Source of the DNA: Saccharospirillum sp.
Lineage (GTDB): Bacteria; Pseudomonadota; Gammaproteobacteria; Pseudomonadales; Natronospirillaceae
DNA length: 64,000 bases
Direction: 5' to 3'
Assembly (NCBI GenBank): GCA_018402545.1
Contig: JAGYIL010000002.1
Span: forward strand, 310,001 to 374,000
The notes beneath the pieces are model-generated. The model did no database searches, had not been told where the DNA came from, and worked only from the letters and a program-made list of their open reading frames with translations. Shown here one piece after another: positions 44,864 to 54,563 of this stretch (positions are counted from its first letter, which is position 1; each line of letters starts with the position of its first letter). The position numbers were made by a program, and so were the translations under genes.

Positions 44864-44902
44864 GGGCCCAGAGTGAACAACGGAAGAGTCCACTCTGGGC
44901 CC
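44864..44902. terminator. 12-bp-stem hairpin between convergent genes
   Basis: GGGCCCAGAGTG and CACTCTGGGCCC pair perfectly around a 15-base loop. It lies between the TIGR02444 stop and the algP stop. No T-tract on the plus strand, so it may act with Rho or mark both 3' ends. Confidence 0.6.
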
Positions 44903-44911
44903 GACTTCGCA

Positions 44912-46066
44912 TCAGGCGTCTTTTTTCGGATCGAACAGGCTGCGGCCTTCATCAGACGGCACGGTGTTCACCAGCGGCTGCTTGGGTGCTGCCGGTTTTT
45001 CAGGTGCCGGTGTCGGTGCGCTGTTGCCCGGGCTACTCACGGCCGGTGCACTGGGTGCTGCCGGCGCGGCTGAGGGTGCCGCTTGCGGTGCTGCCGGTGC
45101 CTTGGGTGCAGGCGCTTTAACCGGGGCTGGTTTTTTTGCAGCTGCTTTTTTCGCCGGCGCTTTCTGGGCGGCCGCTTGCTTCTTGGTAGCGGCCTTCTTG
45201 GCTGTTGCTTTTTTCGGTGCCGCTTTCTTTACGGTTGCTTTAGGTGTGGCTGCCTTTTTGGCGGCGGTTTTCTTGGGGGCTGCTTTTTTCGCCGGCGCTT
45301 TCTTGGCTACGGTTTTCTTGGCAGCGGCTTTCTTCGGTGCAGCCTTTTTAGGGGCAGCTTTGCGGGTGCTTGCCTTTTTGGCAGCAGCTTTTTTCACCGC
45401 TGTCTTTTTGGGTGCTGCACTGGCTGCTGCTTTCTTGGCGGTCGTTTTCTTGGCCGCCGCTTTCTTGGGTTTGGCCTTGGCTTTTTTGGCCTTGGCTTTG
45501 GCGGCTTTGGCAGCCTTGTCGGCGGCTTTCTTGGCAGCGATGGCAGCTTTCTTTTCTTCTGCCTTGCGGACTTTATCCAGCGCTTTGTTCAGAGCATCAG
45601 CCGCTTTTTTCTCATTGGCGGCTGCCACGTAGGCATCCTTGGCGGCGTCGAATTCCTGTTTCAGATCGTCAGCGGCTGATTTGGCAGCCTGATAGGTTGC
45701 CTTGGCCTTGGCCAACTGGCTTTTTGCTGCCTGGGTAGCGCTGCTCTTGGCGCGCAGAGCTGCTGCCTGCTGTTTGGCCTGGGCGGCGGCAACTTTCTTG
45801 CGTGCCGCATCGAATTTTTTCTTGAGCTGGTCACGGGTTTTAGCGCTGTCTGCGACCGTTTTGTCGCGCATCTTTTCGAGTTCAACCTGGAGTTTGCCGA
45901 TTTCTGTTTTCAGGACATCAACCGGTGAGGTCATTGCGGCAGACGAGGCCGTGCGTTTTGCAGCAGTCTTGCGCGTCGCCGGAGTTTTACGCGCGGGTGT
46001 TTTGCGTGCGGCAGTTTTTTTGGCGGTGCGTGTCTTTGGTGTCGCTTTCTTCTTGGCGGCGGCCAT
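44912..46066 (-). CDS. algP: AlgP-like histone H1-like protein
   Basis: A 384-residue protein. The basic N-terminus ([25 protein letters not shown]) is followed by a coiled coil (~50-170), then a low-complexity Lys/Ala/Pro tail of KKAAAKK/KKAAPKK repeats (~190-320) and a Pro/Ala-rich end ([17 protein letters not shown]). This is the AlgP/AlgR3 layout, a DNA-binding regulator of alginate genes in Pseudomonas. Opposite-strand open frames across the repeat are artefacts. The neighbours yheS, TIGR02444 and rsd support the assignment. Confidence 0.88.
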   Translation of the reverse strand: MAAAKKKATPKTRTAKKTAARKTPARKTPATRKTAAKRTASSAAMTSPVDVLKTEIGKLQVELEKMRDKTVADSAKTRDQLKKKFDAARKKVAAAQAKQQAAALRAKSSATQAAKSQLAKAKATYQAAKSAADDLKQEFDAAKDAYVAAANEKKAADALNKALDKVRKAEEKKAAIAAKKAADKAAKAAKAKAKKAKAKPKKAAAKKTTAKKAAASAAPKKTAVKKAAAKKASTRKAAPKKAAPKKAAAKKTVAKKAPAKKAAPKKTAAKKAATPKATVKKAAPKKATAKKAATKKQAAAQKAPAKKAAAKKPAPVKAPAPKAPAAPQAAPSAAPAAPSAPAVSSPGNSAPTPAPEKPAAPKQPLVNTVPSDEGRSLFDPKKDA

Positions 46067-46353
46067 GAGTCTATCCCCTCAGTTGTTCTCAGTGTTCCCG
46101 ATTTCTGGCAGAAGCGAGGTCGGTATTGATAACCGATAATACGCTTCAATGTTGACTGGAAACGAACACCTGAAGCAGGCGCGTATCCGTCACTAATTTC
46201 TGCACTGTACTATTGTCAGCCACGATTGAAAATTCAAGCGTTGAAGGCATTAAATATCGGGTTTTCGCGAAAAAAACACGATAAAAAGGAAGATAACGAA
46301 GGATTCGGGGTTTAACCGGGTGGTTACAGGCAACGATTGGGTGGCAAACCGGT
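46067..46353. other. intergenic region between algP and parA-like genes
   Basis: About 290 bases with no gene recognised. It must hold the algP promoter on the minus strand. The middle (46230-46310) is AT-rich, including a GCGAAAAAAACACG stretch. No terminator with a T-tract was found for the parA-like gene. Confidence 0.35.
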
Positions 46354-47061
46354 TTAGCTGTCGATCCAGTCGATCAATGCCTGCCAGTCGAGCAAGTCAT
46401 TATTCTGGGCGTTATCCAAGTCGAAAAGGCCGAGGCCGTACTCGGATGCGCGCACATAAAATTGGGTGTCGCGGAAGGTGGTGATGAAGGGGATTTTCAG
46501 GCTGCGCAGAAACAGTTCCAGCTTCGAATACACCAGGGTGTTCTTGCGCGCCCTGTTGGCAACCACGGCAACCCTCTTGGGCGAGGTTCGAAAGACCGGA
46601 CACAGCAGCAGGTCTTTGATGAACAGCGTGGTCGCCCGAATGTCGATGGGTGAAGGTGTGACGGGAATGATGATGATGTCGCACTCACGCACCAGTTCAT
46701 TGAGCAGTGAGCCGGTCAGGCCTGAGGGTGTGTCGATGATGACTTTTGAGGTATCCGGCGGAATGTTGCGCAAGTGAAATGAGCGTGTGACCTGGGCGTT
46801 GGCGTTGCGATAGGCCGCTACACCGTGAATGCGGGCCCGGTCGGGCTGGCGCGACTGCAGCCACTGCGTAGCGGAGCCTTGTGGGTCGTAATCGATCAGC
46901 ACGGCTGTTTCGTTGCGGTTGGCAAAAAGGCTCGATAGATTGGTCGCAATAGTGGTTTTGCCACTGCCGCCTTTGGCATTGGCGATTAACAGGCGAGTGG
47001 GCTGAGGGGCTGAAATAACCCGCGCTGTATTTTTGTTTTCATCCGAGGGATAAAACGACAT
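46354..47061 (-). CDS. ParA family ATPase
   Basis: A 235-residue Walker-type P-loop ATPase. Deviant Walker A NAKGGSGKTTIATNLSSLFA is near residue 28. VLIDYDPQGSATQWL is the A-prime/Walker B region, and VIIDTPSGLTGSLLNELVRECDIIIIPVTPSPIDIRA follows. Such proteins position chromosomes, plasmids or cell-pole structures. No parB lies next to it, so its cargo is unknown and it is not the chromosomal parA, which normally sits by gidB. It runs between algP and a WD40 lipoprotein gene. Confidence 0.88.
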   Translation of the reverse strand: MSFYPSDENKNTARVISAPQPTRLLIANAKGGSGKTTIATNLSSLFANRNETAVLIDYDPQGSATQWLQSRQPDRARIHGVAAYRNANAQVTRSFHLRNIPPDTSKVIIDTPSGLTGSLLNELVRECDIIIIPVTPSPIDIRATTLFIKDLLLCPVFRTSPKRVAVVANRARKNTLVYSKLELFLRSLKIPFITTFRDTQFYVRASEYGLGLFDLDNAQNNDLLDWQALIDWIDS

Positions 47062-47229
47062 CCTGTTACGCTACCCTACTGCTGATTAAACCATGCTCTG
47101 GTGTATGAGTGGCCGCGGCCATATCAATGAGGTTCAAGTCATTGATTTCGGGAGAAAAGCTAACAACTCACCCGGTGTTGTTCGGGGTTTGAATTCAGTA
47201 GCAGGCCATCGCCATGCAACCGGCTGGGT

Positions 47230-48195
47230 TCAGAATGCGTAGAGGTAGCCGTCTGATCCCAGTGCCCATAGTCGTTCATTACGCCATCTCATATCAAGTA
47301 CCGTGGCACTTTGGTAGGTGCCACTCCAGAAGCTGCCGATTTGCCACAGGCCCGTTCGCTCACCGGATTCAACATTAAACTGCAGTATGCGACGCTGGGT
47401 CGTGCCGATCAATAACCGACCGGCCGACTCAAAACGGGCGCTGTATATGCGAACGTCGCCGGTGGCCAGTTCAGCGATCTGTTCTCCGGTTGCCAGGTTC
47501 CAGAGCTGGGCGGGCTCATCGGCCGGGGCCAGTAACGCCAGGCGGGCATCGCCGGTGAGTTTGACCAGTTTGACCTGATTCGGCAGGGTGAAGGTTTGCA
47601 AGCGGCGGTTGTCGGTCACGCTCCACAACCGGGCAGTCAGGTCTTCCGAACCGGTCAGCGCGATGCGGGCATCGTCCGACAGAGAAACGCTGATGACCGG
47701 GCCTTCGTGATCGAAGCTGCGCAACACGCCACCATTGACGGCATCAAACAGCACTGCCTGGTTGTTACTCAGCCCCAGTAGTGCGAGGCTGCCGTCGGCC
47801 GACAAGTCGACCGCCTGGATGCGGGCCGGAGCGGTCCAATACCACACGGGTTCACCCGTGCGAGTATTCCACAGTGCCAGGTTGCTGTAGTCGGCGGTCA
47901 GGGCACGCTGGCCATCGGCAGAGACATCGGTGTACAGCACTTCGGTGTAACTGTTCGGATCGTGGTTCCAGTTGAACTGACGAGCGGGCGGGTGCAACGA
48001 CCAGAAACTACCACCGTGGTGAATGGAACCGACGACCGCGCCATTGGCATTGGGTGTCAGGGTGCCGTGGTAGGCACCCCGGGTCGCCAGTTCAAATTGA
48101 TCGTCAGGGTTTTGCGGGAAGCAGCCGCCGAGCGCCAGTGCCAACAGTGCCGCTATTGTCAGCTTTCGTGCTGAGGCGGAAGACACCGCCCGCAT
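47230..48195 (-). CDS. WD40/beta-propeller lipoprotein
   Basis: About 321 residues. The signal peptide ends in the lipobox LALGGC (Cys near residue 25), so the protein is lipid-anchored, probably outside the cytoplasm. The body is made of WD40-like repeats: VSADGQRALTADYSNLALWNTRTGEPVW, LSADGSLALLGLSNNQAVLFDAVNGGVL and LSDDARIALTGSEDLTARLWSVTDNRRL. It probably scaffolds a protein complex. ATG 48195 gives a normal-length signal peptide; the ATG at 48237 adds 14 residues. It lies just after rsd on the same strand. Confidence 0.8.
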   Translation of the reverse strand: MRAVSSASARKLTIAALLALALGGCFPQNPDDQFELATRGAYHGTLTPNANGAVVGSIHHGGSFWSLHPPARQFNWNHDPNSYTEVLYTDVSADGQRALTADYSNLALWNTRTGEPVWYWTAPARIQAVDLSADGSLALLGLSNNQAVLFDAVNGGVLRSFDHEGPVISVSLSDDARIALTGSEDLTARLWSVTDNRRLQTFTLPNQVKLVKLTGDARLALLAPADEPAQLWNLATGEQIAELATGDVRIYSARFESAGRLLIGTTQRRILQFNVESGERTGLWQIGSFWSGTYQSATVLDMRWRNERLWALGSDGYLYAF

Positions 48196-48281
48196 GGAGT
48201 GGTGCCAGACTTGGGTTTGCGGGGCAGACTTAGCCATGGCGGTCGCCCGGCTCAGTGGCGGTTGGGTCGTGCGGCAATCAC

Positions 48282-48746
48282 TCAGGCGACCTGCTCTTTG
48301 TGAATGTTGTGCAGCCGCTCGATCATCTGATCTTCCATTTCGAAGCGCTCGGTCATGGCTTCACCCAGCTTGGACAGGTCGGCCGGCAAATCGCTGACGT
48401 GCTGATTGGTGTGATCGCGGGTGTCGTATTTGTCGTTGAAATCGACAATGACCTGGGTCGTCGCCTCTACTCGAGGGTAGAGCTTGCGGGCCAGTTCGAT
48501 GCCGCCGTCATCGAACTCCCTGGCTTCGCGCACCAGTTGTTCGTAAATTTCGAAGTGGCCGGCCGAGACGTAATCCATCAGCGATTCACAGAACGACTGT
48601 AACAGGGTGCTTTGCTGATCGGCTGCGGTATCCGAGGATATATCGAAATAGCGAACCAGGGTTTCCTGGCGCTGGCCTAGCCAGCGGTCGATCATTTGGT
48701 GGGTTCCCCCCCACCGCTCCCGGGCTGTTTTGCAATTCTCGAGCAT
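48282..48746 (-). CDS. rsd: regulator of sigma D (Rsd/AlgQ)
   Basis: A protein of about 154 residues of the Rsd/AlgQ family, which binds sigma-70 and alters sigma-factor competition in stationary phase (called AlgQ in Pseudomonas). The all-alpha sequence starts MLENCKTARERWGGTHQMIDRWLGQRQ, with WGG and DRWL typical. GGAG lies 7 bases upstream of ATG 48746 (the upstream ATG 48758 is in frame but lacks a site). The algP-rsd neighbourhood mirrors Pseudomonas, which supports both assignments. Confidence 0.9.
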   Translation of the reverse strand: MLENCKTARERWGGTHQMIDRWLGQRQETLVRYFDISSDTAADQQSTLLQSFCESLMDYVSAGHFEIYEQLVREAREFDDGGIELARKLYPRVEATTQVIVDFNDKYDTRDHTNQHVSDLPADLSKLGEAMTERFEMEDQMIERLHNIHKEQVA

Positions 48747-49135
48747 GGGTAACTCCATTCAACCGTAAGGTGTTTAGCGGCAACAGCTCATCAATTGGCT
48801 CTGATAAACGAATGTTGGGTGCCGGGGCTCCCGACATCTGGCCACTTATGTCAGACCACAAACTATAGGCCAGCGGCGGATTCGGGACAACAACAGCCTG
48901 AGTAAAGCTCCCAGACAACACCCGCCCGGGTCACAGCGGTCACTTGAGTGTAAGGCTGAGAGGGCTCAGAGTTTCATATCGGTCTTAATGTTCCGGCTGC
49001 GCGGTCGATAGTGATTGTATTGATCCTTAAAACACGGGCTAGCTCAGCTAGATGGCATTATGTCGACTGGGGTGGCTATACTGAGTTGCTATTGTTCCAG
49101 GCTGACCGGTTGTCTGAATTCAGAAGGGGTGCTGT
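48747..49135. other. intergenic region upstream of rsd and fliL-like genes
   Basis: About 390 bases without a supported gene between two divergent genes, so it should contain both promoters. No pair of strong hexamers was identified. A stretch near 49035-49055 (GGGCTAGCTCAGCTAGA) looks like a tRNA D-arm but has no matching acceptor, anticodon or T arms. Confidence 0.35.
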
Positions 49136-49564
49136 TTGTTGCCATTGAGCTACATTTTTAAACCGTTCCACCTGCTGTTGTTGGCGGTCACGCTGTGGTT
49201 TTGCCTGTCCTTGCCGGCTAACGCGGAAGACGCCACAGCTACTGGCCCCACCTACGTTGAGTTGGAGCCGAGCTTTACCATAAATTACGGTGAAGGGTCG
49301 CGGTTGCGTTATCTGCAGGCCAGTATCAGTTTACTGGTACCCGACGGCACGGCCGCGCTCGAGGTGAGTACTCACTCCGATGCAATCCGGCATGAAATTA
49401 TTATGCTGATCAGCGCCCAGGACCGGGAAACACTGACCTCAACCACGGGCCGTTCGGAGCTGCAAAGCCAGTTGCTGGAGCAGATTCAGGGTTATATGGA
49501 ACAGGAAACCGGCGCCCCGCAGGTCGACCAGGTGTTGTTTACGGCGTTTGTGATTCAAGGTTAG
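49136..49564 (+). CDS. exported FliL-like protein
   Basis: A 142-residue protein with an N-terminal signal or anchor segment (FHLLLLAVTLWFCLSLPANA) and a FliL-type domain: YVELEPSFTINYGEGSRLRYLQASISLLV, then the paralogous end HEIIMLISAQDRETLTSTTGRSELQSQLLEQI. FliL sits at the flagellar basal body, but no flagellar genes are nearby, so this is a stand-alone paralogue. It starts with TTG at 49136 (AGGGG 7 bases upstream), with a second TTG at 49139. Confidence 0.78.
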   Translation: MLPLSYIFKPFHLLLLAVTLWFCLSLPANAEDATATGPTYVELEPSFTINYGEGSRLRYLQASISLLVPDGTAALEVSTHSDAIRHEIIMLISAQDRETLTSTTGRSELQSQLLEQIQGYMEQETGAPQVDQVLFTAFVIQG

Positions 49565-49633
49565 CGTAGTCGAGTTAAAAAACCGGGTATACCGTGGTGC
49601 CATGCAGGCAAAGGCGGGATCGTCGAAGGTCGG

Positions 49634-49840
49634 TCAGGCGCGTTTGCTGGAAGACAGAAAGCTGGTGTCGGCACTGGGCTTTACGCCCTTATGGCGCTGA
49701 AAGCCATCATCCCAACCGGCTTCCCAGGCTGCAATCAGAACATCGTTTTCATAGGGGGGTGAATCGGCCCCCTGGCCCGTCAGGCCCGTCATGTAGCCTT
49801 GTTGATAGGCCTTGTTCAGTGTTTCCAGCGTCCAGTGCAT
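49634..49840 (-). CDS. Rmf-like (ribosome modulation factor family) small protein
   Basis: A protein of 68 residues. The pattern KAYQQGYMTGLTGQGADSPPYENDVLIAAWEAGWDDGFQ matches the RMF family layout (GYxxGxxG, then P, then W..GW..G). RMF binds 70S ribosomes and makes inactive 100S dimers in stationary phase. A TTG at 49849 could extend it by three residues. The tail SSSKRA is basic. The exact family member cannot be fixed from sequence alone. Confidence 0.65.
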   Translation of the reverse strand: MHWTLETLNKAYQQGYMTGLTGQGADSPPYENDVLIAAWEAGWDDGFQRHKGVKPSADTSFLSSSKRA

Positions 49841-49996
49841 GGTTTCCAAAGACCCTGTCTCCCTGTGATCGATCCGAACATCATACGATGATCCGTTATC
49901 TTAACCGGAAGTTGGTTCACACTTTCAGCAATAAAGGTTAAAAACGTGAACCAAGTCACATTCTCTGGGTCGATTGGTTAACAATAAGTGCTTGAA

Positions 49997-51547
49997 CTAC
50001 TGCCGTAAATACGACGTCAGGAAGTCGTCGAAACTACCCTGATCTGTTGCTTCTATCTGGCTTTGCTCGTCGAGGCTGCGCTGCGCTGCGCTGGTAAGGG
50101 CTAGATGATCTTCTGCCGCCAGGGTTTCAGGGGCCAGACGCTGACGGTGTTGCTCTGCCAGTTCCAGTGCAGTCTGGCGGAATGAACCCTGTTGTTTGAT
50201 CAGCTCCAGAAACCGGGCCGAGGGCGTCAGTGATACATCGTCTATTTTAGCCAGTTGCTTAGCTACGGCTTGCTGATAACGATCACCGCCAAGCAAGGCA
50301 TCCATTTCCACCGCAAGCTCAGACAGGGAGCTCAATACCTTGTGCCCCTGGTCCTGCAGCCGCACTGATTCGCCCTGAATGTTCAGCTTTAACTCGGGGT
50401 CGCGACCAAAGGCCGCCACATTGAGGTTGTTTTCGCGCAGCTTGAAGCACTCTTCCTTGGGAACCAGGCCGTTATCCTGAACCAGACACCAGAACAGGAA
50501 GAGATCAACAAACACCATGCGGTCGGTATCGACACCCAGGGGGGTAAAGGGGTCGATATCGAGGCAGCGCACTTCAATGTATTCCACGCCCCGCTCGTTC
50601 AGTGCGCGGATGGGTTTTTCTCCACTGCGAGCCACCCGCTTGGGGCGCAGGTCGCTGTAATATTCGTTTTCAATTTGCAGCACATTGGCGCTGATTTGCC
50701 GGTAATCGTCCCCGACCCGGGTACCCAGCGCCTGATAAGCCGGATAGGGCGTGTGAATGGCGTCGGTGAGGGTTTCGGAATAGGTTTGCAGGCTGTTGAA
50801 GCACACATACAAGCTGCTTTGGGCGTTATTGGAGTAGCCCATGTCGCTCATGCGCAGCGTGGTGGCGTACGGTGAGTACAGGGTGTCGTCGCCCAGCGGC
50901 AGCAATTCGGTATGCCCCTTGTGACCAAAGCTGCGGTCGATGGCCGGTGAGGCACCGAACAGATAGAGCAGCAACCAGGAGTGGCGCCGAAAGCCGCGGA
51001 TCAGACCAAAATATTCTTCGTTGATAAAGCGTTGCAGGTCGCCTTCCCAGCCAGACCGTTGCGCCCAGTCCTGCCAGAACTCGGTGGGCATCGACCAGTT
51101 GTAATGCACCCCGGCGATGGTTTGCATGACCCGGCCATAACGGTGCCACAGACCATGACGATAGACGGTTTTCAACCGGCCAACGTGGCTGGTGCCATAC
51201 TGGGCTATGGGGATCTCGGTTTCGGCCGGTAATGCTGAGGGCATGCTCGAAGGCCACAGCTGCTCGTTGGGTAACTGGGTGTAGGTGAACCGGTGCAGAC
51301 GGGCCAGTTCATCCAGGGCGGCTTCGGGCCGGTTATGAACTGAGGTAATAAACTCGAGCAGCGACTCCGAGTAATCGGTGGTGATCGACGGATGCGTCAA
51401 TGCAGACCCCAGGCCTTTCGGGTGCGGCGTCTGCGCCAGGTGCCCTTCACCGTCGACGCGCAGGGTTTCCCGTTCAATACCGCGATTAAAGCGCAGCCAG
51501 TCGGGGTTCAGGTCGGCCAGATGGCCCAGGCGAGTCAGCGTTGGCAA
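49997..51547 (-). CDS. gshA: glutamate-cysteine ligase
   Basis: A 516-residue enzyme, type 1 (proteobacterial) GshA, the first step of glutathione synthesis joining glutamate and cysteine with ATP. Visible motifs: RFNRGIERETLRVDGEGHLA, HPSITTDYSESLLEFIT, MQTIAGVHYNWSMP, and EVRCLDIDPFTPLGVD. The gene stands alone on the minus strand. The promoter region upstream (51548-51658) shows no clear hexamers. Confidence 0.95.
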   Translation of the reverse strand: MPTLTRLGHLADLNPDWLRFNRGIERETLRVDGEGHLAQTPHPKGLGSALTHPSITTDYSESLLEFITSVHNRPEAALDELARLHRFTYTQLPNEQLWPSSMPSALPAETEIPIAQYGTSHVGRLKTVYRHGLWHRYGRVMQTIAGVHYNWSMPTEFWQDWAQRSGWEGDLQRFINEEYFGLIRGFRRHSWLLLYLFGASPAIDRSFGHKGHTELLPLGDDTLYSPYATTLRMSDMGYSNNAQSSLYVCFNSLQTYSETLTDAIHTPYPAYQALGTRVGDDYRQISANVLQIENEYYSDLRPKRVARSGEKPIRALNERGVEYIEVRCLDIDPFTPLGVDTDRMVFVDLFLFWCLVQDNGLVPKEECFKLRENNLNVAAFGRDPELKLNIQGESVRLQDQGHKVLSSLSELAVEMDALLGGDRYQQAVAKQLAKIDDVSLTPSARFLELIKQQGSFRQTALELAEQHRQRLAPETLAAEDHLALTSAAQRSLDEQSQIEATDQGSFDDFLTSYLRQ

Positions 51548-51658
51548 AGAAACATCCTCAAAAAACAGTCACGGTGGCGCAAGCACCCAAGGCACCCAGA
51601 GTTGGGGCAGGCTGATAAAGTTCAAGCAACACTTTAGCAGGCCCTGCCACGACGTCGA

Positions 51659-53983
51659 TTACAATCGACCGCCTTTTTTCTTCATGGCTTCCTGCAACAG
51701 TGACGCCATGGCGGTTTGCCCGGCCGGGGCTGCTGAACCCTGGTTTTTATCCCGGCGGGGCGCTGAGTTGCGGCGGTTGTTGCTGCCGGTGTTCTGATCG
51801 CGATCCGCCGGTTGGGCTTCATCGTCCAGTCGCATGGACATGGCGATCCGGTTGCGGGCCACATCGACGTCCATGACTTTGACTTTAACGATGTCACCGG
51901 CCTTAACCAGCTTGGACGGGTCGTCGATGAACTGATGGCTCATCGCCGAGATGTGGACCAGGCCGTCCTGATGCACACCGACGTCAACGAAGGCGCCGAA
52001 GTGCGTCACGTTGGTGACCACGCCTTCCAGCACCATGTTCTGGCGCAGGTCCTTGATGGTTTCGACGCCGTCCTGGAACTCGGCCGTCTTGAACTCAGGG
52101 CGCGGGTCGCGGCCGGGCTTTTCCAGTTCCTGCAAAATGTCGGTGATGGTCGGCAAACCAAAGGTATCGTCGACGTATTGCTCGGCCTTGAGCGACCGAA
52201 TGAACCGGCTATCGCCGATAAGTGCGGTCACATCGCGGCCGGTATCGGCAACGATGCGCTCCACCACCGAATAGGATTCCGGGTGGACCGCTGAGCCATC
52301 CAGCGGGTTGTCGCCATTCATGACTTTCAGAAAACCCGCAGCCTGTTCAAAGGCTTTCGGGCCCAGACGACTGACGTCTTTCAATTGTTTGCGATTCCTG
52401 AAAGCCCCTGCTGCATCCCGATGCGCGACGATGTTGTTTGCAATGGTGCTGTTCAAACCCGATACCCGGCTCAGCAAGGGAGCTGACGCAGTATTCAGGT
52501 CGACACCCACACCGTTCACACAGTCTTCAACCACGGCATCCAACTGACGTGCGAGTGCCAGTTGCGAGACATCATGCTGGTACTGGCCGACACCGATCGA
52601 CTTGGGTTCAATTTTCACCAGCTCCGCCAGCGGATCCTGCAGCCGCCGGGCGATGGAAATCGCGCCGCGAATGGTCACATCCAGATCTGGAAATTCACGC
52701 GCGGCAAATTCAGAGGCCGAGTAAATGGACGCACCGGATTCATTCACCAGCAACGCCTGGGCGTTGATTTCCGGGTGCGATTTCAGCACCGCTTTCACGA
52801 ACCGCTCGGTCTCACGGCTCGCCGTGCCGTTACCAATGGCGATCAGCTCTACGTTGTGCTTTTTGCACAGCGACACCAGCATCTGCTCGGCTTCGCGGAT
52901 CTTGTTCTGCGGCGGTGTCGGGAACATGGCACCGTGATCCAGCACCTTTCCGGTGGCATCGACCACCGCGACTTTCACACCGGTGCGCAAGCCCGGGTCC
53001 AAGCCAATGGTTGCTTTTGGGCCAGCCGGTGCGGCGAGCAGCAGGTCTTTCAAATTCTTGGCAAACACATCAATGGCGGCTTTTTCTGCTGATTCACGCA
53101 CCCGGTTGAACAGGTCGGTTTCAATATGAGTCAGCAACTTGACCCGCCAGGTCCAGCGCACTACTTCGCCGAGCCAGGCATCAGCGGCACGGCCGCTGTC
53201 TTTGATATCGAAATGCTCGGCGACAATGATTTCACCCTGGCTGGTGCTGCGCGGTTCTTCGCCCGCCAACACCAGTGAGAGCTGCAAAAAGCCTTCGTTG
53301 CGACCCCGAAACATCGCCAGTGCCCGGTGGCTGGGCACCTTCTTGATGGCTTCGTTATGCTCGAAGTAATCCTGAAACTTGGCGGCCTCGTTTTGCTTGC
53401 CGTCGATGACCCGCGCCTGCATCTCGCCATGCTGCCATAGGTATTCACGCAACTTGCCAATCAGCCCCGCGTCTTCGGCGAACCGCTCCATTAGAATGTA
53501 GCGCGCGCCATCAAGTACGGCCTTACTGTCGGCAAAGCCCGCATCGGCATTCAAATAGGTTTCGGCTTCACGAGCGGGGTCTAGCGTAGGGTCACTGAAC
53601 AGGGCATCGGCCAAAGGTTCCAGACCCGCTTCGATCGCGATCTGGCCCTTGGTGCGGCGCTTCTGTTTGTAGGGCAAATACAGGTCTTCAAGTTCGGTCT
53701 TGGTCGCGGCGGCTTTAATATCGCGACTCAGGCTATCGGTCAGCTTGCCCTGTTCTTCAATGCTCGAAAGAATCGCCGCACGCCGGTCTTCCAGCTCGCG
53801 CAGATAGCGCAACCGCTCTTCAAGATTCCGCAGTTGGGTGTCGTCCAGCCCACCGGTCACTTCTTTACGGTAACGACTGATAAAAGGCACGGTAGCGCCT
53901 TCATCCAAAAGGGCCACGGCCGCCTTAACCTGAGCGTCGGCGACCTGAAGTTCCTGGGCAATACGATGTTCGATACTGATCAT
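51659..53983 (-). CDS. tex: RNA-binding transcription accessory protein Tex
   Basis: A 774-residue protein of the Tex family. In order: helical N-terminal region ([52 protein letters not shown]), YqgF-like RNase H fold ([23 protein letters not shown]), helix-hairpin-helix part ([28 protein letters not shown]), and a C-terminal S1 domain ([26 protein letters not shown]). Tex interacts with RNA polymerase and affects virulence and stress in several bacteria. ATG 53983 ([12 protein letters not shown]) is the family start; the frame to 54055 is an extension. A Gln/Arg-rich tail follows S1. Confidence 0.95.
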   Translation of the reverse strand: MISIEHRIAQELQVADAQVKAAVALLDEGATVPFISRYRKEVTGGLDDTQLRNLEERLRYLRELEDRRAAILSSIEEQGKLTDSLSRDIKAAATKTELEDLYLPYKQKRRTKGQIAIEAGLEPLADALFSDPTLDPAREAETYLNADAGFADSKAVLDGARYILMERFAEDAGLIGKLREYLWQHGEMQARVIDGKQNEAAKFQDYFEHNEAIKKVPSHRALAMFRGRNEGFLQLSLVLAGEEPRSTSQGEIIVAEHFDIKDSGRAADAWLGEVVRWTWRVKLLTHIETDLFNRVRESAEKAAIDVFAKNLKDLLLAAPAGPKATIGLDPGLRTGVKVAVVDATGKVLDHGAMFPTPPQNKIREAEQMLVSLCKKHNVELIAIGNGTASRETERFVKAVLKSHPEINAQALLVNESGASIYSASEFAAREFPDLDVTIRGAISIARRLQDPLAELVKIEPKSIGVGQYQHDVSQLALARQLDAVVEDCVNGVGVDLNTASAPLLSRVSGLNSTIANNIVAHRDAAGAFRNRKQLKDVSRLGPKAFEQAAGFLKVMNGDNPLDGSAVHPESYSVVERIVADTGRDVTALIGDSRFIRSLKAEQYVDDTFGLPTITDILQELEKPGRDPRPEFKTAEFQDGVETIKDLRQNMVLEGVVTNVTHFGAFVDVGVHQDGLVHISAMSHQFIDDPSKLVKAGDIVKVKVMDVDVARNRIAMSMRLDDEAQPADRDQNTGSNNRRNSAPRRDKNQGSAAPAGQTAMASLLQEAMKKKGGRL

Positions 53984-54152
53984 AAGACGATGACTCGGTG
54001 AAGCGAAACGGGAAGCACGCATCATTAGCCAAAGCCGCAAGCATTTCAAGGCCACTTACAACTCGCTAACACCTTGATTTATAAATAAAACCAACGTTGG
54101 TTCGCTCTCACCCCGAGGTTAAACGTTACTCTTGCTACAGTGCCATGAGTTC

Positions 54153-54265
54153 GTGCAGGCAGCCGGGTAGTCCTGTTTGGGGTCGGCGTGAACCCGTCCA
54201 TGGGGCCTAGACCGTAGCATCCATGCTACGGACTTCCCCAAACAGGACTACCCGGCCACCTGCAC
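54153..54265. repeat. structured palindromic intergenic repeat, copy 4
   Basis: A 113-bp element. The outer arms of 30 bases (54153-54182 and 54236-54265) pair at 28 of 30 positions. The inner hairpin CCGTAGCATCCATGCTACGG (54212-54231) is a near-perfect palindrome. The core GTCCATGGGGCCTAGAC matches copy 3. The outer and inner stem sequences differ from other copies yet stay paired. Confidence 0.92.
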
Positions 54266-54402
54266 TTGGTTGGTAGCCTGCTCCGGTTTTAGTTCAACAC
54301 TTCCTTTGACAGCAACGATTTCTCGATAGCCTACTGATTTATGAATAAACCCTAAGCCTGTGAAACTTAAATACGGAGGGATGGACGTTGGCAACATTCT
54401 GA

Positions 54403-54529
54403 GTGCTGGCTGCCGGGTGTACCTGTCCGGGGAAGTCCACAGCATGGATGCTGTGGTCTAGGCCCCATGGATGGGTCCACGCCGAGCGAGTGTCGCACCA
54501 CCCGTACAAGTACACCCGGTGGCCAGCAC
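54403..54529. repeat. structured palindromic intergenic repeat, copy 5 (long form)
   Basis: A 127-bp element, inverted relative to copy 4 and 137 bases after it. Outer arms 54403-54432 and 54501-54529 pair with a few mismatches. The core GTCTAGGCCCCATGGATGG (54456-54474) is the exact reverse complement of the copy 3 core. It shares the long-form insert with copy 3. Confidence 0.9.
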
Positions 54530-54563
54530 GGACTCAAGCCACAGTAGACAACCGAACCACAGG

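Noticed and set aside
44964-45738. Long plus-strand open frames opposite algP
   Set aside because: Produced by low-complexity Lys/Ala codons of algP read backwards; compositionally extreme with no motif.
49035-49055. tRNA-like D-arm (GGGCTAGCTCAGCTAGA)
   Set aside because: No matching acceptor stem, anticodon arm or T-loop in the flanking 80 bases.
54248-54445. Minus-strand small open frame across repeat copies 4 and 5
   Set aside because: Start and end lie inside the palindromic repeats; no independent coding evidence.
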